A DNA stretch of 64,000 nucleotides from Bacteroidetes bacterium UBA4416 (GCA_002390745.1 DGQK01000005.1:3105-67104), one strand, 5' to 3'. Positions 16,463 through 24,999 are shown, counted from the stretch's first letter. The notes: generated by a model from the letters alone, not told the origin. Program-made: numbers and translations.

Positions 16463-16497
16463 GCCCGCTGTTCACCAACAGCGGGCTTTTTATTTTT
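16463..16497 (+). terminator. Attenuator terminator before trpF
   Basis: A perfect 10-bp stem GCCCGCTGTT / AACAGCGGGC with loop CACC (16463-16486) is followed by TTTTTATTTTT. It lies 32 bases after the Trp leader stop codon and 23 bases before trpF, so it must be read through or opened for trpF to be expressed. Confidence 0.9.
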
Positions 16498-16519
16498 CCA
16501 CCATTCAAAAAACATCATC

Positions 16520-17110
16520 ATGAAACTAAAAGTATGCGGGCTCAGAGAGCCTCAACACATCGAACAAATCTGCCAGATGAACATCAGCTATCTTGGCTTT
16601 CATTTTCACAAAGCGTCGCCGGACTTTATCGGCGACCGCATCAGCTTTGATTTTGTAAGAAGCATTCCTAAGCACATCCGAAAAGCCGGGGTGTTTGCAG
16701 ATCAGGACAGCTACTCCGTTTTGAGCGCGGTCGCGCGCTATGACCTCGATCTGGTTCAGCTTCAGGGGAACGAATGCCCGGCTGTTTGCCTGGAGTTAAA
16801 ACCTTATGTTAAAATTGCGAAGGCATTTAAACTAACAGAGCATTTTAATTTTGAGATTCTCGAACGTTACATACCGCATGTCGATTATTTTCTGTTTGAC
16901 GGGCGCGACAGGAACGATTCCTCTACGGATGACATTTTACAGCAGTATCCTCATGATATTCCTTTCTTTCTGAGCGGGTTCATCAGCCAGATATCTCCTC
17001 TGCCACAGTACAGGCAGCTTTTCGCGCTCGATCTGAATATGGGATCCGGAGCAGGCTTTAACGATCTTGCGGCGGTACGTGAGCTCACCGGACAACTCCG
17101 CCAAACCTAA
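16520..17110 (+). CDS. trpF: Phosphoribosylanthranilate isomerase
   Basis: TIM-barrel enzyme that isomerises N-(5-phosphoribosyl)anthranilate, the third step of tryptophan synthesis. The protein starts MKLKVCGLREPQHIEQIC, with the catalytic Cys in KVCG. It has YLGFHFHKASPDF, KAGVFADQD and VQLQGNE in the expected order, and the acid catalyst Asp in YFLFDGRDRND. The phosphate-binding end (FFLSGFISQIS and LDLNMGSGAGFND) is more divergent than usual. Length (196) is normal. No other trp gene is adjacent, but the Trp-Trp leader and attenuator directly upstream support the assignment. It is inserted between nusB and the DUF1573 gene. Confidence 0.85.
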   Translation: MKLKVCGLREPQHIEQICQMNISYLGFHFHKASPDFIGDRISFDFVRSIPKHIRKAGVFADQDSYSVLSAVARYDLDLVQLQGNECPAVCLELKPYVKIAKAFKLTEHFNFEILERYIPHVDYFLFDGRDRNDSSTDDILQQYPHDIPFFLSGFISQISPLPQYRQLFALDLNMGSGAGFNDLAAVRELTGQLRQT

Positions 17111-17270
17111 GCAGGCGGACTGAATCCGTGATGTGTTCCGCTGTTCTTCATAAGCGCGAAGCGTTGCCGTAACGTTGGCCCGGCTCGTTTCACTTATTTT
17201 TATGGGTTTTTAGCTATTGTAAATCGGTATAAAAGCCTAAATTTACATCCTGTAATAAAAAAACAGAACT

Positions 17271-17753
17271 ATGAAAGCACTCTATATGGTCTTTGCTACG
17301 GGTATGCTGCTGGCAACTTCCTGCACTCCGGAAAGCAAAGAGGTTTCGACAAACGATATCAGCAATTCGCAGACTGCAGACGGGAGCGCGAAGAGCAGCC
17401 TGCCTGACATGAAATTTGAAGAAGAAACACACGACTTCGGGCGCATCACGCAGGGCGAAAAAGTAGCCTTCGCCTTTAAGTTCAAAAACACGGGCTCCTC
17501 CAACCTGATCATCTCTGCCGCCAACGGAAGCTGCGGATGCACGATCCCGGATTATCCTAAAAAGCCTATCGCGCCGGGCGAAGAAGCGGCGATCGACGTG
17601 GTATTCAACAGCGAAGGCAAATCGGGCCTTGCCGAAAAATCGGTGACCCTGGTGACGAACTGCGAACCGAGCACGAAGATCATTTACATCAAGGCCAACA
17701 TCATTGTGCCAACGAGCACCAATTCCAATGAGTCGCCGACATTCACACACTAA
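17271..17753 (+). CDS. DUF1573 lipoprotein
   Basis: A 160-residue exported protein. The N-terminus MKALYMVFATGMLLATSCTP is a lipoprotein signal with lipobox Cys at 18. After a low-complexity spacer, residues about 45-150 form the DUF1573 immunoglobulin-like domain: FEEETHDFGRITQGEKVAFA, then FKNTGSSNLIISAANGSCGC and PIAPGEEAAIDVVFNSEGK. The family is abundant in Bacteroidetes and its role is not established. A promoter-like box (TAAATTTA at about 17238) lies upstream. The gene is followed by yajC after 35 bases, and the neighbourhood is the usual one for this family in the phylum. Confidence 0.88.
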   Translation: MKALYMVFATGMLLATSCTPESKEVSTNDISNSQTADGSAKSSLPDMKFEEETHDFGRITQGEKVAFAFKFKNTGSSNLIISAANGSCGCTIPDYPKKPIAPGEEAAIDVVFNSEGKSGLAEKSVTLVTNCEPSTKIIYIKANIIVPTSTNSNESPTFTH

Positions 17754-17788
17754 TTTTAAAACAACCATAACACAAGAACCAATCACAC

Positions 17789-18112
17789 ATGAACAACTTA
17801 ACTATTTTAATGGCGGGCGGAGCACAGGGAGGAAATCCTATCACACAGATCTTACCTTTGATCCTGATCGTGGTCGTATTTTATTTTTTCATGATCCGTC
17901 CTCAAATGAAGAAACAAAAGGAACAAAAGAAATACATCGAGGCACTGAAAATCGGAGATAAAATCCTCACCATCGGCGGTATTTACGGTACGATCTTCAA
18001 AATAAACGAAGACGGCACAATCATCATCGCTGTGGAAGACGGTGGTAAATTGAAAATAGCTAAAACTGCTATTTCCAATGATGCGACTGCTGGCTTAAAT
18101 CCAAAATCGTAG
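17789..18112 (+). CDS. yajC: Preprotein translocase subunit YajC
   Basis: Small inner-membrane accessory protein of the SecDF-YajC complex. The 107 residues have one membrane helix (about 18-38, ITQILPLILIVVVFYFFMI) followed by the signature RPQMKKQKEQKKYIEALKIG and a small cytoplasmic beta domain (TIGGIYGTIFKINEDGTIII). Length and layout are normal. The ybbR-like gene follows after 3 bases, so the two are translated from one mRNA. Confidence 0.95.
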   Translation: MNNLTILMAGGAQGGNPITQILPLILIVVVFYFFMIRPQMKKQKEQKKYIEALKIGDKILTIGGIYGTIFKINEDGTIIIAVEDGGKLKIAKTAISNDATAGLNPKS

Positions 18113-18115
18113 CGC

Positions 18116-19078
18116 GTGAGCCGGAAAAATGCCATATTGCGCATTCGGCGCCGCTTTCTCAATACTAAAATTGTTACATTCCTGATTTGTTTGTGCATTG
18201 CATCACTCCTTTGGGTGGTGCATGCACTCAACAAAAATTACAAATACACGCTGACGATTCCCGTCAAATTCACCCGGCTCCCGGAGAATAAGCTGATCAT
18301 CGGGGAGCTCCCTGAAAAGCTCCAGGTGGATATCAGAACAAGCGGGCTGAAGCTCCTGTTCATTAAGCTCCGCAAGCTTCCTTCGGAAGTGCTCATCGAT
18401 TTCAATACGCTTAAAACCAACGCGAAATCACAAGCTTACTCCATCAGCAACGGAAACTTCAACGTTCAGAACATCATTAATTTTGATGTAGACGTGGTAA
18501 AGATCCGCCCTGACACCTTATTCTTTTCTTCCGAAAAAGGCACCTCGCGCCTGATCCCGGTGAAGGCAAATCTCCAGGCTTCTTTCCTTCCGGGCTATTC
18601 AGCCATTGGCAAGCCAACCCTCACTCCCGCCTACATTACCGTAACCGGCGATACTCCGGACATCGACAACATCGATACGATCTTTACACAAACGGTTCGC
18701 CTGAAAGATGTGCATGAGAACTACAGCAGCACCGTTGCCATCAAAAAACTGCCTAACCTGAATTACAGCGCCAAAGAGGTGCAACTGAACTTTACGGTAG
18801 ACCGCCTTGCGGAAACGAGCATAAAAGTACCGGTGCAGATCATGAACCGCACAAGCAGCGAAACGGTGAAGCTCCTGCCGGAGTACGTCACCATCCACTA
18901 CCTCGTGGCGATGAAGGAATACGACAACATCGACGTCAACTCCTTTAAGGCAACCGTGAACTTCGACGACATCCTGGCCAAGAACAAAAGGCTGACGATC
19001 GACCTTGCGCGAAGTCCTTCCGAGGTAAAGATCATCCGGATAGAACCGGCCACCATTTCCTATTTAATTTACAAGTAA
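18116..19078 (+). CDS. YbbR-like domain protein
   Basis: A 320-residue membrane-anchored protein. An N-terminal basic stretch (MSRKNAILRIRRRFLNTK) is followed by one membrane helix (IVTFLICLCIASLLWVVHAL). The rest is extracytoplasmic and beta-rich with YbbR-type repeats (for example YTLTIPVKFTRLPENKLIIG and ASFLPGYSAIGKPTLTPAYI). In other bacteria YbbR/CdaR proteins control the diadenylate cyclase CdaA; no cdaA is visible in this window, so that role is not claimed here. The start is GTG at 18116; no in-frame ATG lies upstream of the membrane helix. Its stop codon overlaps the coaE ATG (TAATG), indicating translational coupling. Confidence 0.85.
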   Translation: MSRKNAILRIRRRFLNTKIVTFLICLCIASLLWVVHALNKNYKYTLTIPVKFTRLPENKLIIGELPEKLQVDIRTSGLKLLFIKLRKLPSEVLIDFNTLKTNAKSQAYSISNGNFNVQNIINFDVDVVKIRPDTLFFSSEKGTSRLIPVKANLQASFLPGYSAIGKPTLTPAYITVTGDTPDIDNIDTIFTQTVRLKDVHENYSSTVAIKKLPNLNYSAKEVQLNFTVDRLAETSIKVPVQIMNRTSSETVKLLPEYVTIHYLVAMKEYDNIDVNSFKATVNFDDILAKNKRLTIDLARSPSEVKIIRIEPATISYLIYK

Positions 19079-19665
19079 TGACCATAGGGCTTACAGGCGG
19101 CATAGGAAGCGGAAAGACAGTAGTTGCCAGACTCCTGGAAACAATGGGCTGCGTGCTTTATAATTCCGACGAACGCGCCAAAGAACTGTACTTCGACGCG
19201 GGCGTGAAAGCGAAGGTGCTGGCCCTGCTTGGCGCAGAGGCCTATTCGGAAAAAGGCGAGTTGAACAAGGCGTACGTTTCGGAAAAAGTATTTTCTGATA
19301 AAAGACTGCTCCAACAGCTGAATGGGATCATTCACCCTGCCGTAAAAAACGATTTCGAAAATTTTACGGAGCGGTTTTCCTCACAGATCATCATTAAGGA
19401 AAGCGCGATTTTATTTGAAACGGGCATTTATAAAGACCTTGAGGCAACGATCCTGGTAACGGCGCCCCTGGATGAAAAGATCCGGCGCGTGATGGTGCGC
19501 AACCAGCTCACGAAAGAAGAAGTGGAAAAACGCATGCAGGCACAGTGGACCGATGAGCAGAAAATACACCTGGCAGATTATGTGATCGGCAATGCCGATA
19601 ACCAGGCGCTGATTCCGCAGGCACTGGAAATACTTACTAAACTCCGCAAACATGCTCAGGCGTGA
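19078..19665 (+). CDS. coaE: Dephospho-CoA kinase
   Basis: Last step of coenzyme A synthesis, phosphorylating the 3'-OH of dephospho-CoA with ATP. The 195 residues start with the P-loop MTIGLTGGIGSGKTVVARLL. The CoaE substrate motif region GCVLYNSDERAKELYFD follows, and the lid region has VMVRNQLTKEEVEKRMQAQW. A serine replaces the usual aspartate spacing in the 'DAD' type motif (YNSDERA), as seen in other Bacteroidetes. The start codon overlaps the ybbR stop, and the hypothetical gene downstream overlaps the coaE end by 14 bases. Confidence 0.94.
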   Translation: MTIGLTGGIGSGKTVVARLLETMGCVLYNSDERAKELYFDAGVKAKVLALLGAEAYSEKGELNKAYVSEKVFSDKRLLQQLNGIIHPAVKNDFENFTERFSSQIIIKESAILFETGIYKDLEATILVTAPLDEKIRRVMVRNQLTKEEVEKRMQAQWTDEQKIHLADYVIGNADNQALIPQALEILTKLRKHAQA

Positions 19666-20068
19666 TTACTTTGTGAAGCAAGTCGAGGAATTCGGCAAAG
19701 TGCTGGCTGCTATTATGAGCCTGAAGCGTAACGGGCGTTTCCCCGAGATGCTCGAAGAGATCTACAAGGCTTCGCAAACCTATACGGCTCAGGAAATCCT
19801 GTACATCGAGCAACAGGAAAACGATGCGCTCATCAAAGATCTGACAGAGGATAAAAAGCTCAACGACGAGCAAATGAAATTCCTGGCAGATCTGCTGTTT
19901 GAAAAAGCAGAGTATTACATCCATACCGAAGGCGCAGGTGTGGCTTCGGACAATGCGTACCGCAAGGCCTTCATCATCTACCTGTTTTTAAAAGAACACG
20001 CCACCATCAATTACTCGCTCGATATGCACTATAAGCTGGAGCTCCTGGCGAAGATGGGCTTGTCATAG
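19652..20068 (+). CDS. Conserved-looking hypothetical protein after coaE
   Basis: A 138-residue, mostly helical and charged protein with no signal peptide or membrane segment. I do not recognise the family. It opens MLRRDYFVKQVEEFGKVLAA and has repeated short helices such as EEIYKASQTYTAQEILYIE and ADLLFEKAEYYIHTEGAG, a pattern suggestive of TPR-like helical hairpins. It overlaps coaE by 14 bases, so it is translated from the coaE mRNA and is very probably a real gene. It is the last gene of the block that starts at the DUF1573 gene. Confidence 0.75.
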   Translation: MLRRDYFVKQVEEFGKVLAAIMSLKRNGRFPEMLEEIYKASQTYTAQEILYIEQQENDALIKDLTEDKKLNDEQMKFLADLLFEKAEYYIHTEGAGVASDNAYRKAFIIYLFLKEHATINYSLDMHYKLELLAKMGLS

Positions 20069-20276
20069 CTTCGGAGCGAGGCAACAGCACTGCAACCGGT
20101 ACAAAAAAGTGTGCCGGCAAGCATTAAAAGCAACAGGCACCATCTACCTGTAACAACTACCTGTACAATCTTACCTTATTGATCAAAGCGCAATGGACTT
20201 GTATAGACAAGCATTCTGCAATTGATAAAAAAATTCTGTTTTTTAAATTTTATACATATATTCGTTTTAACCCGTT
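20069..20276. other. 208-bp intergenic region without a recognised gene
   Basis: AT-rich towards its 3' end. It contains a short hairpin CTTGT-ATAG-ACAAG (about 20194-20207) and, near 20258, TATATTCG, which resembles the TAnnTTTG promoter box and lies about 15 bases before the next ATG. I see no tRNA or longer ORF. Confidence 0.4.
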
Positions 20277-21125
20277 ATGTATAAGTTAATAGTTCTGATA
20301 GTATTTTTTTCGTTGTGCGGCAAAGCGCAAAATGAATTCGATAAATACGGTCCTTTTGGCTCACAGGTGTTTACTGATCTGAAACTGGCGCTGGACGTGG
20401 AAAAGAACGTTTATAAGATGGACCTGAGCTATCAAAAACTGGAGCCGAAACTGTATGCGAAGATCGGAAAGCTGAAAGACCTGCAGGCGCTTAAGCTCAG
20501 CGGCAATGAAATTTCCACCTTCCCTCCTGGTTTTAGTGATCTTTCCAACCTTATCTATTTTGCTACTTACAACAATGAATTTTCGGAGTTCCCTGAATTC
20601 AAAAAACTCGGCAACCTGAACTACCTGGAATTTTTTGGCGCAAAGATCGACAGCATTCCCTGCCAGATTGCTTACCTGAGCAAGCTGAAAACTTTCAAAT
20701 TTTCGTCGAGCAATGATACACTGAAAATTCCGCCAACGCTGAAATACCTGAAAAACCTGAAAGAGCTAACGATTGAGAACTGCGTGCTGGACAGTTTCCC
20801 GAAAGATATTTTTAAAATCCCGAACCTGACCTACCTGAACCTGAGCAATGCCAATGTGTTTTACATCACCAAACATTTTGAGCGCTTCACGGGCCTTGAA
20901 GTGCTGGTGCTCGACGGCAATAAGCTGAATACGCTTCCGGTGGAAATTTACCTGGCCAAAAAGCTGCGCCTGCTTTCGGTAAAAAATAATTTTCTGCAAA
21001 AGCTTCCCGATTCCATTGCCCAGCTGGAACACCTGACTTTACTGGATGTCCGCGGAAACAACTTTTCGAAGCAATACATCGAAGAACTCAAAGCCCTTCT
21101 GCCGGGCTGCGAGATCCGGTTTTAG
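20277..21125 (+). CDS. Exported leucine-rich repeat protein
   Basis: A 282-residue protein with a signal peptide (MYKLIVLIVFFSLCGKAQ) followed by about nine LRR units covering the rest of the sequence. Examples are LQALKLSGNEISTFPPGFSD, LTYLNLSNANVFYI and LEVLVLDGNKLNTLPVEIYL. The protein likely folds into a single LRR solenoid in the periplasm or on the surface and serves as a binding module. There is no sorting domain, lipobox or catalytic domain, so its partner is unknown. It shares LRR type with the kinase at 7412 but not its kinase domain. It is monocistronic by spacing. Confidence 0.82.
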   Translation: MYKLIVLIVFFSLCGKAQNEFDKYGPFGSQVFTDLKLALDVEKNVYKMDLSYQKLEPKLYAKIGKLKDLQALKLSGNEISTFPPGFSDLSNLIYFATYNNEFSEFPEFKKLGNLNYLEFFGAKIDSIPCQIAYLSKLKTFKFSSSNDTLKIPPTLKYLKNLKELTIENCVLDSFPKDIFKIPNLTYLNLSNANVFYITKHFERFTGLEVLVLDGNKLNTLPVEIYLAKKLRLLSVKNNFLQKLPDSIAQLEHLTLLDVRGNNFSKQYIEELKALLPGCEIRF

Positions 21126-21272
21126 TGTTACCTGATTTTAAACGGAGGAATGCGAAGAATTCGCGAGGCAATAGAGAGCAGATGTTCAATGACGAATATA
21201 CAGATCGGATGACAAAGCATGATTTGTATTTTTGGCATTGATCTGCAATAATCTTCCTGCCCTGAACATATT

Positions 21273-21689
21273 CTATTTATCAGATTGGAATTTTTTCCTG
21301 AAGCCTTCCATGAACCAATCGGGAGGAATGGTCGGTTTGTTCCTTGCTTTATCAATAAACACAAGGGTTACAGAGCCGGTATTCAGGAGTTCGTTTTTCT
21401 GATTATAACATTCGTAGTCGAAGGTGATCCGCACTTTAGGCATTTCTTTCACCATCGTCACTACACGCACTTCATCATCATACAGAGCCGGCTTTTTATA
21501 ATTGATCGTAAGGTTGATCACCGGCATCAGAATGCCTCCCTCTTCCATCTCACGGTAGCTGAAACCCAGGCTGCGCATGGCCTCCACCCTTCCCACTTCA
21601 TAATATTGTGCGTAATTTCCGTAATACACAAAACCCATCTGATCGGTTTCTCCGTAACGAACTCTTAACGTTGTTTCTGTTTTAATCAT
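21273..21689 (-). CDS. Acyl-CoA thioesterase, YbgC/4-hydroxybenzoyl-CoA thioesterase family
   Basis: A hot-dog-fold hydrolase of 138 residues that cleaves acyl-CoA thioesters. The start is the ATG at 21689 (MIKTETTLRVRYGETDQMGF); an upstream in-frame ATG at 21845 would add 52 residues with no family resemblance that also overlap the divergent gene. The signature RYGETDQMGFVYYGNYAQYY carries the catalytic Asp in the TDQMGxV position. It is followed by YEVGRVEAMRSLGFSYREME. Substrates in this family range from short acyl-CoA to aromatic CoA esters and cannot be chosen here. It is transcribed divergently from the 5'-nucleotidase genes. Confidence 0.9.
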   Translation of the reverse strand: MIKTETTLRVRYGETDQMGFVYYGNYAQYYEVGRVEAMRSLGFSYREMEEGGILMPVINLTINYKKPALYDDEVRVVTMVKEMPKVRITFDYECYNQKNELLNTGSVTLVFIDKARNKPTIPPDWFMEGFRKKFQSDK

Positions 21690-21768
21690 CCGATTTTGTA
21701 TTATATTTAAAGCATCTAATTTAGTTCTTATTCCATCATTAGAAAACACATTCCAAACAAATTTATCC

Positions 21769-22518
21769 ATGAAACTCCTAAGGCTTGCTCCTGTTTTGTT
21801 CCTGGCTGCGGCGATCTCCTGCACACACAGGCCGCTTGTAACCAATGTGAGCGAAACGCATTATATCATTAACCAGAATGCGATCGACAGCACCAGCTAC
21901 AAAGCAATTCTGCCTTACAAAAAAACGCACGATGAGCAGATGGCGAAAGTCGTTGCGACAAGCACTGATGCCTTTGTGAAAGCGGATGTGGAAAGTACGC
22001 TGGGCAACCTGTTCTGCGATGCGGTCATGGCTGAAACCAAACTTCTGCTGGCAAAGGATTCGGCCATGCTCGATGCAGCGATCTTTAATAAAGGCGGCCT
22101 GCGAAACTCCCTGCCTAAAGGGAACATCACGATCGGAAGCATTTTCGAGCTGATGCCTTTTGAAAATGAAGTGGTGCTTCTGAAGCTGAGCGGAGAGCAG
22201 TTCCAAAGCATGTGCAACATGATTGTCCAGAAAGGCGGCATTCCTGTTGGCGGCATGCGCATGACGATGAAGGATAATTTTGCAAAGGACATCAGCGTGC
22301 AGGGAAAAGCATTTGATGCCAGCAGGGATTACTGGGTGGTGACCTCCGACTATCTTGCCAACGGCGGCGACAATTATATCTTTTTTAAAAATGCGAAAGA
22401 ACGCAGGCCCTTGAATGTCTTGCTCCGCGACATGATCATCACCTATTGTACACGTATTACCGCACAAGGAAAAACATTAACACCATATTTAGATGGAAGG
22501 ATTCAAGTATCAAAATAG
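21769..22518 (+). CDS. 5'-nucleotidase C-terminal domain lipoprotein
   Basis: A 249-residue protein that corresponds only to the C-terminal, substrate-binding half of UshA-type 5'-nucleotidases. The N-terminus (MKLLRLAPVLFLAAAISCTH) is a lipoprotein signal with Cys at 18. Characteristic pieces are ESTLGNLFCDAVMAETKLLL, FNKGGLRNSLPKGNITIGSI, the hydrophobic ELMPFENEVVLLKLSGEQF and the aromatic clamp region VVTSDYLANGGDNYIFF. It lacks the metallophosphatase domain, which is encoded by the next gene. The two genes overlap by 26 bases, so the products are made together and probably assemble into one enzyme. Confidence 0.9.
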   Translation: MKLLRLAPVLFLAAAISCTHRPLVTNVSETHYIINQNAIDSTSYKAILPYKKTHDEQMAKVVATSTDAFVKADVESTLGNLFCDAVMAETKLLLAKDSAMLDAAIFNKGGLRNSLPKGNITIGSIFELMPFENEVVLLKLSGEQFQSMCNMIVQKGGIPVGGMRMTMKDNFAKDISVQGKAFDASRDYWVVTSDYLANGGDNYIFFKNAKERRPLNVLLRDMIITYCTRITAQGKTLTPYLDGRIQVSK

Positions 22519-23425
22519 AAGGGATTTCCTGAAGTACTTCATGGGAACATCCGCCGTGCTTGCCGGTTTTCCGGCTATGTCGAAAGAAATGCTCGCGGCC
22601 AGAGATATCGAGCGCCTGACGATTTTGTACACCAACGATGTACACAGCCGCATCGAGCCTTTTCCTGCCAACGATCCCAAATTTGCCAACCTGGGAGGCT
22701 TCGCGCGCAGGGCGGCTGTGATCGAGCAGGTTCGTAAAGAGAACGACAATATCCTGCTGCTGGATGCGGGCGATATCTTCCAGGGAACGCCGTATTTCAA
22801 CCTGTTTCACGGCGAGCTGGAATACAAGCTTATGAGCACAATGCAGTACGATGCGACGACTATCGGCAACCACGATTTTGACCTGGGTATCGACAACCTG
22901 ATCAGGCAGATGCCACATGCCGGATTCTCTTTCATCAACTGCAATTATGATTTTTCGAATACCGATCTGAAAGGTAAAATAGCGCCCTACAAAATTTTCA
23001 GCAAACGAGGCATTAAAATCGGGGTTTTGGGTTATGGTATTGAACTGGAAGGACTTGTTGATAAAAAAATGTACGGCGATACCGTTTATCAAAATCCGGT
23101 TGCAATTGCGAATGCAACAGCTAAACTTTTGAAGCAGGATTTAGGTTGCGATTATGTGATCGCATTGTCGCATTTGGGATATGATTTTCCGGAAAAAAAA
23201 ATCAGCGACAAAAGCATGGCGCCTCTCTCCGAAAATATCGATCTGATTATCGGAGGCCACACACACACATTTCTCGAACACCCAGTAAAAATGGCCAACC
23301 GCGCGGGTAAGGAGGTTTTTGTAACGCAAGTGGGATGGGCCGGAATCTGGCTCGGAAAACTCGATGTTTATTTCTCTTATAATAAGAAAAAAATCTCACA
23401 TAATTCAGATAATAGAAAAATTTGA
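22493..23425 (+). CDS. Metallophosphatase (5'-nucleotidase N-terminal domain), Tat-exported
   Basis: A 310-residue protein equal to the N-terminal catalytic half of UshA. The N-terminus has a twin-arginine type signal (QNRRDFLKYFMGTSAVLAGF). Metal ligands lie in LTILYTNDVHSRIEP, LLLDAGDIFQGTPYFN, TIGNHDFDLG, VIALSHLGYD and IIGGHTHTF, all in the order of the family. The enzyme would remove phosphate from nucleotides or UDP-sugars outside the cytoplasm. It lacks the C-terminal nucleotide-binding domain, which is the preceding lipoprotein gene. The start overlaps that gene by 26 bases. Confidence 0.92.
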   Translation: MEGFKYQNRRDFLKYFMGTSAVLAGFPAMSKEMLAARDIERLTILYTNDVHSRIEPFPANDPKFANLGGFARRAAVIEQVRKENDNILLLDAGDIFQGTPYFNLFHGELEYKLMSTMQYDATTIGNHDFDLGIDNLIRQMPHAGFSFINCNYDFSNTDLKGKIAPYKIFSKRGIKIGVLGYGIELEGLVDKKMYGDTVYQNPVAIANATAKLLKQDLGCDYVIALSHLGYDFPEKKISDKSMAPLSENIDLIIGGHTHTFLEHPVKMANRAGKEVFVTQVGWAGIWLGKLDVYFSYNKKKISHNSDNRKI

Positions 23426-23498
23426 AAAAACAATAGGCGCCGGAAATTTTTTTGAAATTATTTATCTCTTTTTTTGTTGTGAGATTAAATAATCGCTA

Positions 23499-23506
23499 TA
23501 TATTTA
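23499..23506 (+). promoter_or_regulatory. Candidate dnaA promoter box
   Basis: TATATTTA differs from TAnnTTTG by one base and lies 57 bases before the dnaA ATG, in an AT-rich stretch. No TTATCCACA-type DnaA boxes are seen between the previous gene and dnaA. Confidence 0.4.
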
Positions 23507-23562
23507 CAAACTCGGACTTGTTCATAACGCTAACCAATATATTTTAAAACTATTTCTCGAAT

Positions 23563-24999
23563 ATGAAGGAAAAAACTGCTGAAACCGTGTGGAAGAATTG
23601 CCTGAAAGTCATTCAGGATAATGTAAGCCCGCAGAATTTTACCACTTGGTTTGAACCTATTAAAGCAATTAAGATCCAGGATAATGTTTTAAACATCCAG
23701 GTACCTTCTCAGTTTTTTTATGAATGGTTAGAAGAACATTACATTACAATCATTAAAAAAGTTATCCGCAAAGAATTAGGTCCTGAAGGCAGAATCGAAT
23801 ACAGCATCGTGATGGATAACGGAACAGGCAAATCTGAAAAAGCAGTGATGCTGAAAGTTCCGAACATCAATACCAATTTGAAAAACAATCCGGTTTCTAT
23901 GCCTATCGACATCAGCAATGGTGCGATCAGAAATCCGTTCATTATTCCCGGCCTTAAAAAAGTTTCAGTTGAATCGCAGTTAAATCCGAATTACAGCTTT
24001 GAAAATTTTGTAGAAGGCGATTGCAACCGTTTGGCACGCTCTGCCGGTTATGCCGTTTCCCAAAAACCGGGCGGCACTGCATTCAACCCGCTTCTGCTTT
24101 ACGGAGGTGTTGGTCTTGGAAAAACCCACCTGGCGCAGGCTATCGGAATCGAGATCAAAAAGAACTTCCCGAACAAAACGGTTCTTTACGTTCAGTCCGA
24201 GAAATTCATCGCACAGTTCATCGATGCGATCAAGAACCATAACCAAAATGATTTCGTACACTTCTACCAGATGATCGACACACTGATCATTGATGATATT
24301 CAGTACCTGGCAGGTAAGGAAAAAACACAGGACGTGTTCTTCCATATCTTCAACCACCTGCACCAGCTGGGAAAGCAGATCATCCTTACTGCCGACCGCG
24401 CGCCGGTAGAGATGCAGGGTATCGAACAACGCCTGCTGTCCCGCTTCAAATGGGGCCTGAGCGCCGACTTACAAACTCCGGGCCTGGAAACGCGTATCGC
24501 GATCCTCGAGAAAAAAGTGTACAACGAAGGCATTCAGCTGCCGAAAGAAGTATGCGAGTACCTCGCTTACAGCATCACATCGAACGTGCGCGAGCTCGAA
24601 GGGGCGCTTATCTCCTTACTAGCACAGTCTTCCCTCAATAAAAAAACCATCACGCTGGACCTCGCCAAGCAGATGATCGACAAGTTCGTGAAGTCTACGG
24701 CCCGCGAAGTGTCCATCGATTATATCCAGAAAGTGGTATGCGATTACTTCGATCTGAACATTGACCTGATGAAATCCAAAACGCGCAAGCGCGAGGTTGT
24801 TCAGGCACGCCAGATAGCCATGTACTTTGCCAAGAGCATGACCAAATCATCGCTGGCTACCATCGGCATGCATTGCGGAGGAAAAGACCACGCTACCGTA
24901 TTACATGCCTGCAGAACCGTGAATAACCTCATGGATACTGACAAACGCTTTAAAGCTTATATTGAAGAGCTGGATAAAAAAATAAGCATCAATAACTAA
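23563..24999 (+). CDS. dnaA: Chromosomal replication initiator DnaA
   Basis: ATP-dependent initiator that binds the replication origin and loads the helicase. The 478 residues show all four domains: domain I (about 1-90, including FTTWFEPIKAIKI), a linker (90-140), the AAA+ domain III (about 145-365, Walker A GGVGLGKTHLAQAIG, Walker B TLIIDDIQYLAGKEKTQ) and the DNA-binding domain IV (about 370-478). Domain IV ends with the DnaA signature GGKDHATVLHACRTVNNL. Length and motifs are normal. The upstream gap carries no obvious DnaA box cluster, so the origin need not be here. A strong terminator follows. Confidence 0.97.
   Translation: MKEKTAETVWKNCLKVIQDNVSPQNFTTWFEPIKAIKIQDNVLNIQVPSQFFYEWLEEHYITIIKKVIRKELGPEGRIEYSIVMDNGTGKSEKAVMLKVPNINTNLKNNPVSMPIDISNGAIRNPFIIPGLKKVSVESQLNPNYSFENFVEGDCNRLARSAGYAVSQKPGGTAFNPLLLYGGVGLGKTHLAQAIGIEIKKNFPNKTVLYVQSEKFIAQFIDAIKNHNQNDFVHFYQMIDTLIIDDIQYLAGKEKTQDVFFHIFNHLHQLGKQIILTADRAPVEMQGIEQRLLSRFKWGLSADLQTPGLETRIAILEKKVYNEGIQLPKEVCEYLAYSITSNVRELEGALISLLAQSSLNKKTITLDLAKQMIDKFVKSTAREVSIDYIQKVVCDYFDLNIDLMKSKTRKREVVQARQIAMYFAKSMTKSSLATIGMHCGGKDHATVLHACRTVNNLMDTDKRFKAYIEELDKKISINN

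Noticed and set aside
20190..20235. Short hairpin in the gap before the secreted LRR gene, considered as a small RNA
   Set aside because: The stem is only 5 bp and no promoter-terminator pair is evident.
21690..21845. 52-residue N-terminal extension of the thioesterase
   Set aside because: The extension overlaps the divergent lipoprotein gene and lacks family similarity; the ATG at 21689 begins the conserved domain.
23426..23562. Possible replication origin upstream of dnaA
   Set aside because: The AT-rich gap contains no TTATCCACA-type boxes by eye; a GC-skew and box search over the whole genome is needed to place oriC.
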